From a virus: a stretch of DNA of 41,059 bases. Under the pieces are notes generated by a model. It was not told where the DNA came from. It did no database searches and was given only the letters and a program-made list of their open reading frames with translations. The translations under genes were made by a program, and so were the position numbers. The DNA is taken from IMG/VR virus record IMGVR_UViG_3300047380_001831, positions 1-41,059 of that record; one strand, written 5' to 3'. Below, one piece after another: positions 1 through 6,913 of the stretch. Positions within the stretch are counted from its first letter, which is position 1. Every line of letters begins with the position of its first letter.

Positions 1-481
1 TAGCTGATGTTAATTGTTCTTGGATAGCACCTCTACGTCCAAATAATTCTACAATTCTATTTAGTTTTGATAAACCAATTACTTGACCATCTTCTCCAGC
101 AATATAACCAATATGAACAACTCCTCCAATTGTTTGGTGGTGGTGAGAACACATTGATGTTAGAGGAATATTTCTTTCAATAACTACTCCATCATAACCA
201 TCTGAGGGGAATGAAGTAATAGGAGACATTGCTGTATAACGACCTGACCATAAATCATTTACATATGCTTTAGATACTCGACGAGGAGTTTCCATTGAAT
301 TTGGATCATTTCTCCAATCACATTTTAAAGCATCTAAAAACTTACCATAAGCTTCAGTAGCTTCATCTATCATTTCTTGTTTTTGATCTATATTAAGAGG
401 GAAACCAGGAGCTACTCCATTAGCAAACCCTTCTTGTACCACTTCTAGTTCTTCGTGGATTTTTCTACGTTTGTTTTCCAT
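1..481 (-). CDS. folE: GTP cyclohydrolase I (FolE), 3' part outside window
   Basis: The ATG is at 481-479 and the frame stays open to base 1, so about 160 N-terminal residues are visible and the C-terminus is missing. GTP cyclohydrolase I opens the GTP imidazole ring to make dihydroneopterin triphosphate, the first step of both folate and 7-deazaguanine synthesis. The family signature is clear: Cys111-Ser-His113-His114 (zinc and catalytic residues) is followed by GLSKLNRIVELFGRR and QEQLT, matching the usual GLSK..R.V..F..R..QE.LT. The second half of the zinc site (a late Cys) lies beyond the window. A promoter-like sequence (502-534) sits just upstream, so it can be transcribed separately from the operon before it. 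With queD, queE, queC and dpdA upstream, its role is inferred to be feeding the DNA-modification pathway rather than folate. Confidence 0.9.
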   Translation of the reverse strand, partial: MENKRRKIHEELEVVQEGFANGVAPGFPLNIDQKQEMIDEATEAYGKFLDALKCDWRNDPNSMETPRRVSKAYVNDLWSGRYTAMSPITSFPSDGYDGVVIERNIPLTSMCSHHHQTIGGVVHIGYIAGEDGQVIGLSKLNRIVELFGRRGAIQEQLTSA

Positions 482-501
482 GTATTATAACTTATTTTAT
501 G

Positions 502-534
502 TGAATATACAAAACTAATTTTACAAAGCCCAAA
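502..534 (-). promoter_or_regulatory. Promoter before folE (Bacteroidota type)
   Basis: On the minus strand TTTG (534-531) is followed after 21 bases by TATATTCA (509-502), about 20 bases before the folE ATG. It belongs to a set of matches in this window with the pattern (C/T)TTG, 20 bases, TATATT(T/C)A; this one is one base longer. The -33 part overlaps the region just past the end of the phosphoribosyltransferase gene. Confidence 0.6.
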
Positions 535-1024
535 TTGAATTTAAATTTCTCATATGACCTTTTTCATTATCCATTCCCATTCCAACTACCCATTCATCAT
601 CAATAGTAAATGCATGATATGATTTTTGTTTTGGGATTGGGGATGTTGCTCTAGTAACTAAAGACACAATTGAAATTGAAGCTGGTTTTTTGACTTCTAA
701 ATATTCAATAACTGCTTTCATAGTATTTCCAGTATCGTAAATATCATCTACAATATAAACATGTTTTCCTTTAACACGTGTTTCTAAGTCCTTAGTGATT
801 TGTATATCACCTTGTTTACGGTTTACATACGATTTAACGCGCATAAAATCACATTCCACGTCAATTGGCATAGATCGTACTAGATCGCTGTAGAACGCAA
901 AAGCACCATTTAATAAACCAACCATTACAATTGGAGTTTTATCTCCTCTATGGTCATCAGTAATTTGTTTACCAATTATTTTTGTTTGAAATTGGATATC
1001 TTTAGCTGAAATTAGTTCTTTCAT
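521..1024 (-). CDS. Purine (hypoxanthine/guanine) phosphoribosyltransferase
   Basis: The 167-residue product has the type I phosphoribosyltransferase fold signature. The PRPP-binding loop VYIVDDIYDTGNTM lies at residues 89-102, and GLLNGAFAFYSDLVR near residue 37 resembles the early loop of hypoxanthine-guanine enzymes. Such enzymes join a free purine base to PRPP to give the nucleotide. The start overlaps the end of the nuclease gene by four bases (ATGA), so the two are translationally coupled. The upstream GGAGGA looks like a Shine-Dalgarno site but also encodes Gly-Gly in the preceding gene. Base specificity cannot be read from the sequence. An inferred role is to recycle guanine released by the DpdA base exchange; general purine salvage is the plain alternative. 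Confidence 0.85.
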   Translation of the reverse strand: MKELISAKDIQFQTKIIGKQITDDHRGDKTPIVMVGLLNGAFAFYSDLVRSMPIDVECDFMRVKSYVNRKQGDIQITKDLETRVKGKHVYIVDDIYDTGNTMKAVIEYLEVKKPASISIVSLVTRATSPIPKQKSYHAFTIDDEWVVGMGMDNEKGHMRNLNSIWAL

Positions 1025-1398
1025 CGTTTTCCTCCGTAATATTCTTTAGCATGACCTTCATTAATCAAAATTCGATTAACACTAATTTCTGGGGTGTTTG
1101 GGTTATTAGAGTGTAGAGTATTTTCAACATATATTTCCCCTAAACAACGACCATATTTTCCTACTCCATGAGACACTAAAATAAATTTATTTTCGTTTTC
1201 TTCTAGAATTTCTATTAAACGAGCTTTAGCAGCTAATCCTTTTTTCTTTTCTTCTTTATTTCGAGTTCTGGATTCCCAAGCATCCATCCCCATCATTCGG
1301 ATTCTTACTTTTTTTAAAGTATTAAATCCTAAATCAATTAGAGCATCTATTGTGTCTCCGTCTACTACTCTATCTAATGTTGCGTGATAAGTATACAT
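1021..1398 (-). CDS. Staphylococcal-nuclease-like (thermonuclease) protein
   Basis: The 125-residue protein is the length of a single SNase domain. Visible family marks are VVDGDT (residues 11-16), an Arg-containing strand RIRMMGMDAWE with Asp39 and Glu42 at the calcium and general-base positions, and GKYGR (80-84) carrying the second catalytic Arg. It ends with a VNRILINEGHAKEY helix typical of the fold. There is no signal peptide, so it should act in the cytoplasm, probably on DNA or RNA. It overlaps the GNAT gene by one base and the phosphoribosyltransferase gene by four. An inferred possibility is breakdown of unmodified host DNA while phage DNA carries deazaguanines; this is not shown by the sequence. 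Confidence 0.85.
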   Translation of the reverse strand: MYTYHATLDRVVDGDTIDALIDLGFNTLKKVRIRMMGMDAWESRTRNKEEKKKGLAAKARLIEILEENENKFILVSHGVGKYGRCLGEIYVENTLHSNNPNTPEISVNRILINEGHAKEYYGGKR

Positions 1399-1793
1399 TA
1401 TTTGTTTTTGAATTTATAATAAATTTGTTTTTCCCATCCTAGCTTTTCAAATACCTTTTGAGAAGCTATATTATCGGTTTTTACATAAGCATCAACCTCA
1501 GCCCAACGAGGAGTATATTCTTGAATCATAAATGTTCCTATACCTTTACCATGGAATTTAGATGATACACAATAGGTTATTTCATGCCCTTTTAATAAAC
1601 CTATATAACCTGCAGGTTCTCCATCTACTAAACAAATTTTATAATCCCATTGATGTTCTGACATAAAGTCTTTTTGTTGTTCAGGAGTGATGTTAACTTG
1701 AGTAAAGAAACCTCCTTGATTATCGGGGTTAGTTCTTAATTGACGGACAAATTCCCAATATTGTTCTAGACAATTTACTAGTTCCATTTTCAT
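1398..1793 (-). CDS. GNAT-family N-acetyltransferase
   Basis: A 131-residue protein with the acetyl-CoA pyrophosphate-binding turn FHGKGIGTF (residues 80-88, the Q/RxxGxG/A motif) and a C-terminal strand pair (ASQKVFEKLGWE) usual for GNAT enzymes. Family members acetylate amino groups on small molecules, sugars or protein N-termini. The start overlaps the stop of the aminotransferase gene by four bases (ATGA), so the two are probably made together. A paired aminotransferase and acetyltransferase is typical of acetamido-sugar synthesis, where one adds an amino group and the other acetylates it. Whether the target here is a nucleotide sugar or a modified base is unknown. Met3 is an alternative start. 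Confidence 0.8.
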   Translation of the reverse strand: MKMELVNCLEQYWEFVRQLRTNPDNQGGFFTQVNITPEQQKDFMSEHQWDYKICLVDGEPAGYIGLLKGHEITYCVSSKFHGKGIGTFMIQEYTPRWAEVDAYVKTDNIASQKVFEKLGWEKQIYYKFKNK

Positions 1794-2947
1794 CGTTTTA
1801 TAGCTTTAATAACAGTTTTAACTACTTTTTTAGCATCTTCTTCTGTTAAAAACATATGAAGAGGGAGTGAAATTATTTCTTCACTTAGCTTATGAGCATT
1901 GGGACAAGTACCTTTTGCTTCTGAATATAAATCATATTGTGTATTGTCTTTGTAATGTACTCCAGGGAATATATCATTAGCGTTTAAATATTCCATTACT
2001 TCGTTTCTATTAGAAACTTTAATTTGATATAAATGACGAGAAGATTCACATTTACTATTATGAAGAATAGGTTGAATTAATTTTTCATTTTTAAATCCTT
2101 CATCATATAATTTACAAATTTCTCTCCTACGACTATTATCTTCATCTAAATAACGTAATGCTACTAATCCCATTGCAGCCATAATAGAGTTACCATGAGC
2201 TTTAAATCCTAAATCAATTACATCATAATCCCATTTATAACTGCCTTTAGAATTGGTACGATTAAAAGTATCTTTACTGATACCTAACCACGAAAGTTTA
2301 CGAGCTAAAGCATCATAATCTTTATTTTGAAAACAAATCATACCTCCATCAGCAGTAGGCATATTTTTAACTGATTGGAAGCTAAAGATGGAAACATCAG
2401 CGTCCCATCCTACATGAGATTTAGAAACTGCCACTCCATGAAATACTCTATCTACCTTAGTTCCTGCCATATGAGCAGCATCTAAAATAAGTTTTAAACC
2501 ATGTTTATCACATAATTTTTTAACTTCATTATATTGTCCAATATTACCTCCAATACCAACAAACATTACTGCTTTGGTTTTACGTGTAATTTTAGATTCA
2601 ATACTTTTAACGTCTAAACAAAGTTGATCATCGACATCAGCAAATATTGGTTTTAAATCATTATATAAAATAGCGTGATTTGAAGAAACAAAAGTAAGAG
2701 GGGTAGTAATTACTTCATCTCCATCTTTCCATTTATTAACATCTTTAAGGACTTTAAGAGCAATTTGAAGCCCAACTGTATTAGAAGCTATAAAATGTGC
2801 ATGGTTAAAATTAGTATATTTTTTCCATTCTTCTTCTAATTTTTCAGTCTTAAAACCCATTCCTGTCCATCCAATTTCTAGACATTCTGTAATTTCTTTT
2901 AAGATTTCTTCTGTACGATACTTTGGTTTAAAAACTTGAATTGACAT
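1790..2947 (-). CDS. DegT/DnrJ/EryC1/StrS-type PLP aminotransferase
   Basis: The family converts keto-sugars, usually nucleotide-linked, to amino-sugars with glutamate as donor. Visible marks, counted from ATG 2947, are the substrate loop GWTGMG (26-31), the phosphate-binding ASNTVGLQIAL (54-64), the cofactor-ring aspartate LILDAAH (Asp156) and the Schiff-base lysine in FSFQSVKNMPTADGG (Lys194). The usual start of the domain fits ATG 2947, which leaves 25 bases after queE and has an A-rich leader; a longer reading to 2995 would run into queE. At about 385 residues it has normal length. Its position between queE and a GNAT acetyltransferase is odd for a sugar enzyme and raises the question whether it acts on the modified base or on a virion sugar. 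Confidence 0.88.
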   Translation of the reverse strand: MSIQVFKPKYRTEEILKEITECLEIGWTGMGFKTEKLEEEWKKYTNFNHAHFIASNTVGLQIALKVLKDVNKWKDGDEVITTPLTFVSSNHAILYNDLKPIFADVDDQLCLDVKSIESKITRKTKAVMFVGIGGNIGQYNEVKKLCDKHGLKLILDAAHMAGTKVDRVFHGVAVSKSHVGWDADVSIFSFQSVKNMPTADGGMICFQNKDYDALARKLSWLGISKDTFNRTNSKGSYKWDYDVIDLGFKAHGNSIMAAMGLVALRYLDEDNSRRREICKLYDEGFKNEKLIQPILHNSKCESSRHLYQIKVSNRNEVMEYLNANDIFPGVHYKDNTQYDLYSEAKGTCPNAHKLSEEIISLPLHMFLTEEDAKKVVKTVIKAIKR

Positions 2948-2972
2948 TTTTTTTTTATTTAAACAATTTTTA

Positions 2973-3779
2973 TTATACTCCTCTTTTAGTATCAAACGCT
3001 ATAATATGATCTCTACCAGTCATGTTATATCCTTTTTCGGCACACATTTCAAATACTAAAGGATACATTTCAACTAAAGTTTCTCGAGTATCACCCGCAG
3101 GCATTATAAATGTTTTATCTTTAGGAACATTAATTTCTAGTCTATAAGCTTCAATTTCAGCAAGACCTTCATCTGTACCATCCCAAACAGGTTTAAAGTG
3201 GTAATCATTATGATAACTAAGAGTTTTCTTAATTGCTTCAGTATTAAGACGAAGACGATTATGAGTTTTAACCATTTTTTCATTTGTAACTGACCCATTA
3301 GGGGTAGCAGCTCCAACAACAGGAACACTATTACTAAATTTTGGAGAAAGAGAAATAAGACCTAGTGGATAATCTGTTTCGAGAAAATGAGAACCTTCAG
3401 TTTCAATTGTAATTAAGATACCTCTTTCATTTGCAAAATGTGTTATTTCATTTACTAAAGCAGGGTGCATAGTAGGACTACCACCTGTTAACATCATTTC
3501 TTTAACATGAGGATTTTCATCATAAATTTTAATAATGTCGTTAAATGTAAAGGTACCTTTTTCAGGGTGGACTGAAGTATACCAAGAATCGCACCACCCA
3601 CCTTCACCAAAATAACATCGATGAGTACAGCCAGTAGTACGAACAGCAATAGTAGGTCTTCCAAATCTAGACCCTTCAGATTGGACACACCTATAGATCT
3701 CAAGAATAGGTAATACTTTGTCATAATCTTTAATACGACCTAAAGGGGCCGTTTTATTCCATAATTTAGGATTCAACAT
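2973..3779 (-). CDS. queE: 7-carboxy-7-deazaguanine synthase (QueE), radical SAM
   Basis: QueE rearranges 6-carboxytetrahydropterin to 7-carboxy-7-deazaguanine using S-adenosylmethionine and an iron-sulfur cluster. Near the N-terminus, EIYRCVQSEGSRFGRPTIAVR matches the usual start of QueE (switch to substrate-binding Gln-Ser-Glu-Gly and Arg). The cluster cysteines follow as Cys51, Cys55 and Cys63. Their spacing, CX3CX7C, differs from the standard CX3CX2C. A GGSP sequence (MMLTGGSPTMHP) matches the SAM-binding GGEP motif. Several in-frame ATGs exist (3809, 3800, 3791, 3779); 3779 gives the smallest overlap with queD and is preferred, though 3791 is nearly as good. It lies between queD and the aminotransferase. 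Confidence 0.88.
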   Translation of the reverse strand: MLNPKLWNKTAPLGRIKDYDKVLPILEIYRCVQSEGSRFGRPTIAVRTTGCTHRCYFGEGGWCDSWYTSVHPEKGTFTFNDIIKIYDENPHVKEMMLTGGSPTMHPALVNEITHFANERGILITIETEGSHFLETDYPLGLISLSPKFSNSVPVVGAATPNGSVTNEKMVKTHNRLRLNTEAIKKTLSYHNDYHFKPVWDGTDEGLAEIEAYRLEINVPKDKTFIMPAGDTRETLVEMYPLVFEMCAEKGYNMTGRDHIIAFDTKRGV

Positions 3780-4233
3780 AGTAGGCTGCATTTTTACCAT
3801 GTTCAGCAAATTTAACTTTAGTAACTTTTACTCTACCTTCAGTTTCTTCGAGAACAAAATTATTAATTTTATTAAAAATATACTCAGCAAATTTTTCGGC
3901 TCCTGTAGCTTCAACAACTCTTAATTGAATTATACCTTCCTTATCTAGTCTTTCCCATTCTGGTAGGGCAGGATCGTCTTCAGCACAAACTAAAGTATGG
4001 TCAAACATATAATCCATCCATGCTTTAGGGGACATACCATCAATTTGAGTTTTAGCACGTTTCATACCACCAAAATCCCAAACCCAATTTCTATGATCTA
4101 AATCACCTTCAAAATAAACTTTAAACGAAACTCCATAACCATGAAGAAATCGACAATGAGTTGTATTTGCCTTCCACTGACGGAACACAGTTGAGAATCC
4201 ATCAAATACTTTACTTGACTGAAATTTACCCAT
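3766..4233 (-). CDS. queD: 6-carboxy-tetrahydropterin synthase (QueD-like)
   Basis: QueD turns dihydroneopterin triphosphate into 6-carboxytetrahydropterin. The 155-residue product keeps the catalytic Cys27, the pair Asp78-His79 (MFDHTLV) and Glu144 (KFAEHG), and the family strand WVWDFGGMKRAK. The zinc site is altered. The FxAAH histidine is Phe17 (FSTVFRQW) and the HGH motif is HGY (His31-Gly-Tyr33), so only one of three usual ligands remains; His26, next to the catalytic Cys, might replace one. The C-terminus AEHGKNAAYYVES replaces the usual ending. The operon position between thioredoxin and queE supports the assignment. It starts eight bases inside the end of the thioredoxin gene. Confidence 0.85.
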   Translation of the reverse strand: MGKFQSSKVFDGFSTVFRQWKANTTHCRFLHGYGVSFKVYFEGDLDHRNWVWDFGGMKRAKTQIDGMSPKAWMDYMFDHTLVCAEDDPALPEWERLDKEGIIQLRVVEATGAEKFAEYIFNKINNFVLEETEGRVKVTKVKFAEHGKNAAYYVES

Positions 4234-4474
4234 TATAGAATTGTTTTACAAAGTTAATATCTTTTACACCTACAAACATATCTATTTTATTCCCACTATC
4301 ATCTACTTTAATAACCGAAGGGACACTTCTAATTCCATATTGAGCTGTGATTTCGTTTTCAACATCAATATTAATTTTTTGAATGTTCATACCTTCAGAT
4401 GATAATCGATCCATCAAGGGTCCAAACATTTTACACGGTCCACACCAAGGTGCAGAAAAATATAATAATTTCAT
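4226..4474 (-). CDS. Thioredoxin
   Basis: At 82 residues this is a compact thioredoxin fold. It has the redox motif Trp10-Cys11-Gly-Pro-Cys14 after a hydrophobic strand (LLYFSAP), the cis-proline region SVPSV and a closing GVKD helix. No signal peptide is present, so it is cytoplasmic. Phage thioredoxins usually reduce ribonucleotide reductase, and this phage encodes NrdAB (14555-17257), whose large subunit ends in a CxxC tail that needs such a partner. It lies in the deazaguanine operon, so a role in keeping those enzymes reduced cannot be excluded. Confidence 0.92.
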   Translation of the reverse strand: MKLLYFSAPWCGPCKMFGPLMDRLSSEGMNIQKINIDVENEITAQYGIRSVPSVIKVDDSGNKIDMFVGVKDINFVKQFYNG

Positions 4475-4485
4475 ATCTTTATAAT

Positions 4486-4707
4486 TTAAACTAATTCTTC
4501 TATAATTCCTATTATTTCACTAAATATAAGAACCCCTACTGCAAGTGGCAAATTTACAATCAAAAGTCCATATCCTAAAATACGAAATCCTGATTTAATA
4601 AATGAAATTATTTGATGTTTACGAGCATCAGGTAATTCTTGTTTTTTAGGTTCAGGTATATGAACTCTACCAAACCCTTTTGCGTCCATTATTTCTCTAT
4701 CACTCAT
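4486..4707 (-). CDS. Small membrane protein, unknown
   Basis: A 73-residue protein with a polar, charged N-terminal half (EPKKQELPDARKH) and one long hydrophobic stretch near residues 43-68 (GYGLLIVNLPLAVGVLIF), predicted to span the inner membrane once. No recognised family motif was seen. It starts inside the last bases of queC (8-base overlap) and precedes thioredoxin by 11 bases, so it is transcribed with the modification operon. The function is unknown; similar short single-span proteins are scattered in T4-like phages. Confidence 0.65.
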   Translation of the reverse strand: MSDREIMDAKGFGRVHIPEPKKQELPDARKHQIISFIKSGFRILGYGLLIVNLPLAVGVLIFSEIIGIIEELV

Positions 4708-5554
4708 GTTCTGCTAAGATTTTGGATACGTGCTCTTTAACTTTTTCCCAAGAAGCCAATCCTTCATCATCTTCATATTGTATTGGATCAGGCCTCCCAA
4801 GATTAATAAAGGCCTCAACACGCTCCACACTACTTGCAGACTTATAATCGCTATTACCACTAGGATAAGGCTTATAGCTTGTATTAGTTCTTTTATAAAC
4901 TTCATCAAAGTCAATATTTAATTTTTGACAGAGACTTTCTCCATCTTGTAAAATTGTAAACTTATCTCCTTCAAGATAAGGCGTCCAATAATCTACTAAT
5001 TCACTATCCCAATTACCTAATCTAAAAGCAGCATCATCTGCATCTCTAAATTCTTGACGACAGTCAGGATAAATTGCATGGTCACCTGCATGGATTCCTA
5101 AAGCAATATTAGTAATTTCTTTTTTAGTAGTTGCTATTGATAAAGCAACTGCCTGAGTTATTGAAGCAAATATTTTGTTTCTATTAGGAACAACAGTTGC
5201 TTTCATATTATCTTCAGCATAATGCCCTTCAGGCACTTCATCTCCACCTTCAACTAAGGCTGAGTTGAGTAAATCAACTAAGCCATCAAGTTTAATAACT
5301 CGATAATTAATAGGGGAATATTTACCAAAATCATCTCCCCTATGATTAGTTTCATAAAAGTTATCATTTAAATAATCTACTAGTGATTGAGCTCTTTCTA
5401 ACTCTACTCTATGTTTTTGACCATAGTCAAAAGATAAAGCTGTTACTGTTTCATACTCATCTAAAGCTTTAAGCAATAGTGTTGAGCTGTCCATACCACC
5501 TGAAAGTGATACTACTACGTGTTTTCCTTGTTCAAAAATCATTTTTAATTGCAT
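4700..5554 (-). CDS. queC: 7-cyano-7-deazaguanine (preQ0) synthase-like QueC
   Basis: QueC uses ATP and ammonia to convert 7-carboxy-7-deazaguanine to preQ0 through an amide. The ATP-pyrophosphatase loop SGGMDSS lies at residues 18-24, followed by ALSFDYGQKHR, VVPNRN and ALGIHAGDHAIYPDCR, all characteristic of QueC. The four-cysteine zinc site that usually closes the protein is missing. Where CxxCxxCxxR is expected the sequence reads DYKSASSVER (236-245), and the earlier Cys is also absent (TNTSY). A TTG at 5587 could extend the frame, but ATG 5554 starts just before the first strand and is preferred (5542 is also possible). It starts 55 bases after the stop of a small acidic ORF. The product might be preQ0 or the intermediate amide. 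Confidence 0.85.
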   Translation of the reverse strand: MQLKMIFEQGKHVVVSLSGGMDSSTLLLKALDEYETVTALSFDYGQKHRVELERAQSLVDYLNDNFYETNHRGDDFGKYSPINYRVIKLDGLVDLLNSALVEGGDEVPEGHYAEDNMKATVVPNRNKIFASITQAVALSIATTKKEITNIALGIHAGDHAIYPDCRQEFRDADDAAFRLGNWDSELVDYWTPYLEGDKFTILQDGESLCQKLNIDFDEVYKRTNTSYKPYPSGNSDYKSASSVERVEAFINLGRPDPIQYEDDEGLASWEKVKEHVSKILAEHE

Positions 5555-5609
5555 TTTATAAGCCAGGTATTTTAAGCGTATAGGCAAACGCTGTATTCTT
5601 TTATTTAAC

Positions 5610-5804
5610 TTAGTCTTCTACAAATTCTACATCTCCGTAATCATCAATTGGTTTATCTCTTACTAGATCCCAATCGGCATCATCTATGATTTCTTGTTGA
5701 ATATCTTCATCACCTGTTTTCCACTGTGCTAATTCTTCTTCTGTTAGCACATATTCTTCCCATCTGAAGTCTGAGTAATTTACTGTTCTTGTTAATTTTG
5801 CCAT
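5610..5804 (-). CDS. Small acidic protein, unknown
   Basis: A 64-residue, strongly acidic protein (many Asp and Glu, ending DYGDVEFVED) with aromatic residues spaced through the first half. There are no membrane spans and no family motif that I recognise. It begins one base after the stop of the 59-residue ORF upstream and precedes queC, so it is part of the dpdA-queC transcription unit. Acidic small phage proteins often act as inhibitors or DNA mimics, but nothing here specifically supports that. Confidence 0.65.
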   Translation of the reverse strand: MAKLTRTVNYSDFRWEEYVLTEEELAQWKTGDEDIQQEIIDDADWDLVRDKPIDDYGDVEFVED

Positions 5805-5805
5805 T

Positions 5806-5985
5806 TTACATTAATTTTGGTATTCTAAATTTTAAAATAGGACTTCCATTTACTGTAGGTTGTCCTAAATCATCTATTTCTACTGTTTTGACTTTAATAG
5901 GCTTATTTCTAAACCTTCCAGTTAACATAATATCTCCCTTTTCTATAGGAATAATTAATTTCCCATTTTTATATTCAGTTTTCAT
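5806..5985 (-). CDS. Short conserved-looking phage protein (59 aa)
   Basis: A complete ATG-to-TAA frame of 59 residues fills the gap between dpdA and the acidic ORF, with three bases on the dpdA side and one on the other. The product reads MKTEYKNGKLIIPIEKGD, then MLTGRFRNKP, a KVKTVEID strand, GQPTVNGSPILKFRIP and a basic end. This succession of short beta-strands with DxxGQPTVNG is a pattern seen in small proteins of unknown function in T4-like phages. Tight packing and the lack of an alternative gene in the gap support it as real. The function is unknown. Confidence 0.7.
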   Translation of the reverse strand: MKTEYKNGKLIIPIEKGDIMLTGRFRNKPIKVKTVEIDDLGQPTVNGSPILKFRIPKLM

Positions 5986-5988
5986 AAT

Positions 5989-6777
5989 TTATAAATCATT
6001 AATTTCACCAAATTTAGAAACATTATGTATTAAACAATCATAATCTACCTCATTGCTCAACATAAAAAAATAATCATTTATATTTGCTTTTGGTTTTTTA
6101 TCTAAACCAGAATTAGTATACCTAATACCTTCTAAAGCAGCCATTACAGGATTTGAAGTATCAATTGATTCAATACAATCAAATCCTTTATACCAACCAA
6201 ATTCTTGTGGTACAGCACACCCTAATAAATGAATCCTATCATTTTGAGAGATAACTTTAGTTTTGTATAAAGCTGAAATTACTGAAAGGCGTCCTAAAGC
6301 TTTACCGATATCTTTATTTGGATGAGGGACTACATCGTTATAATAAGAAGCACCATATGAAAATGCTATTTTCCTGTATCCTAAATCTTTATATGTTTGA
6401 TAACAAGTTGCAGCTTCATGAATAGTTTGTGCTTGAACTACTGCTACTTTAGTAGTATTTTCAGGAAGTATAGTTTGAGACCATTTACGAGCATTTACTA
6501 CAGAAGCATCTCGTTGTTCCCATACATCAGGAACAATAAACTCATCTGGTTTTAATTCATTAACCCAGTGTAATAAACGATCAGTATTGTATGCTTTACC
6601 TAATTCATGGAGTGAATTATCCATAATAATATATCTTTCTTGAGCTTTTGCATCAAGGAAATATTCTAGATAACCTTCTTCTTGATCTAGTAAGTGAGGA
6701 AGACAATAATCATAATCATTAAAGTGACGACTATCTTCTAATAAACACAAGGGGGTTTCATGGCTAACCTTTATCAT
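5989..6777 (-). CDS. dpdA: DpdA-like DNA 7-deazaguanine transglycosylase
   Basis: DpdA is the tRNA-guanine-transglycosylase-like enzyme that exchanges guanine in DNA for a 7-deazaguanine base. The 262-residue product has the short phage form. It shows FNDYDY (19-24), the base-recognition aspartate strand IIMDNSLHELG (50-60), IVPDVWE (81-87), and HLLGC (183-187) followed by DCIESIDTSNP (200-210). The last motif holds the position of the nucleophilic Asp in TGT enzymes, probably Asp206. The zinc-binding CxCxxC of tRNA enzymes is absent, as expected for this subfamily. The operon with queC, queD, queE and folE makes the assignment much stronger than sequence alone. A promoter match lies at 6798-6829. 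Confidence 0.8.
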   Translation of the reverse strand: MIKVSHETPLCLLEDSRHFNDYDYCLPHLLDQEEGYLEYFLDAKAQERYIIMDNSLHELGKAYNTDRLLHWVNELKPDEFIVPDVWEQRDASVVNARKWSQTILPENTTKVAVVQAQTIHEAATCYQTYKDLGYRKIAFSYGASYYNDVVPHPNKDIGKALGRLSVISALYKTKVISQNDRIHLLGCAVPQEFGWYKGFDCIESIDTSNPVMAALEGIRYTNSGLDKKPKANINDYFFMLSNEVDYDCLIHNVSKFGEINDL

Positions 6778-6910
6778 TGTAACTTTTTACTTTATAATAA
6801 ATATAATTAAAAGCAGGTGTTACTCCAAGTCCACCTAAAATAACTGTAAAAATATTTGGGTGCCAATGCTCTCCACAAAAGCCTAATGCATGTTTTAAAA
6901 ATTCAATCAT
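6764..6910 (-). CDS. Very small membrane protein (48 aa)
   Basis: A complete ATG-to-TAG frame between thyA and dpdA encodes MIEFLKHALGFCGEHWHPNIF, then a hydrophobic segment (TVILGGLGVTPAF) and a basic end. The start lies three bases after thyA, and the stop overlaps dpdA by 14 bases. The LGFCGE.WHPN pattern followed by one membrane span is familiar from short proteins of T4-like marine phages, but no function is known to me. The dpdA promoter match sits inside this frame. Confidence 0.65.
   Translation of the reverse strand: MIEFLKHALGFCGEHWHPNIFTVILGGLGVTPAFNYIYYKVKSYNDKG
6798..6829 (-). promoter_or_regulatory. Promoter before dpdA operon
   Basis: On the minus strand CTTG (6829-6826, part of CTTGGAG) is followed after exactly 20 bases by TATATTTA (6805-6798), 20 bases before the dpdA start. 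The same elements and spacing recur before other genes in the window. It lies inside the 48-residue ORF. Confidence 0.6.
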
Positions 6911-6913
6911 AAT

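Noticed and set aside
1021-1040. GGAGGA upstream of the phosphoribosyltransferase start as a true Shine-Dalgarno site
   Set aside because: The bases encode Gly-Gly-Lys at the end of the nuclease, and other genes here lack such sites, so the match is probably due to coding.
4700-5587. Start of queC at 5587
   Set aside because: The codon is TTG, and the extra residues precede the conserved first strand; ATG 5554 fits better.
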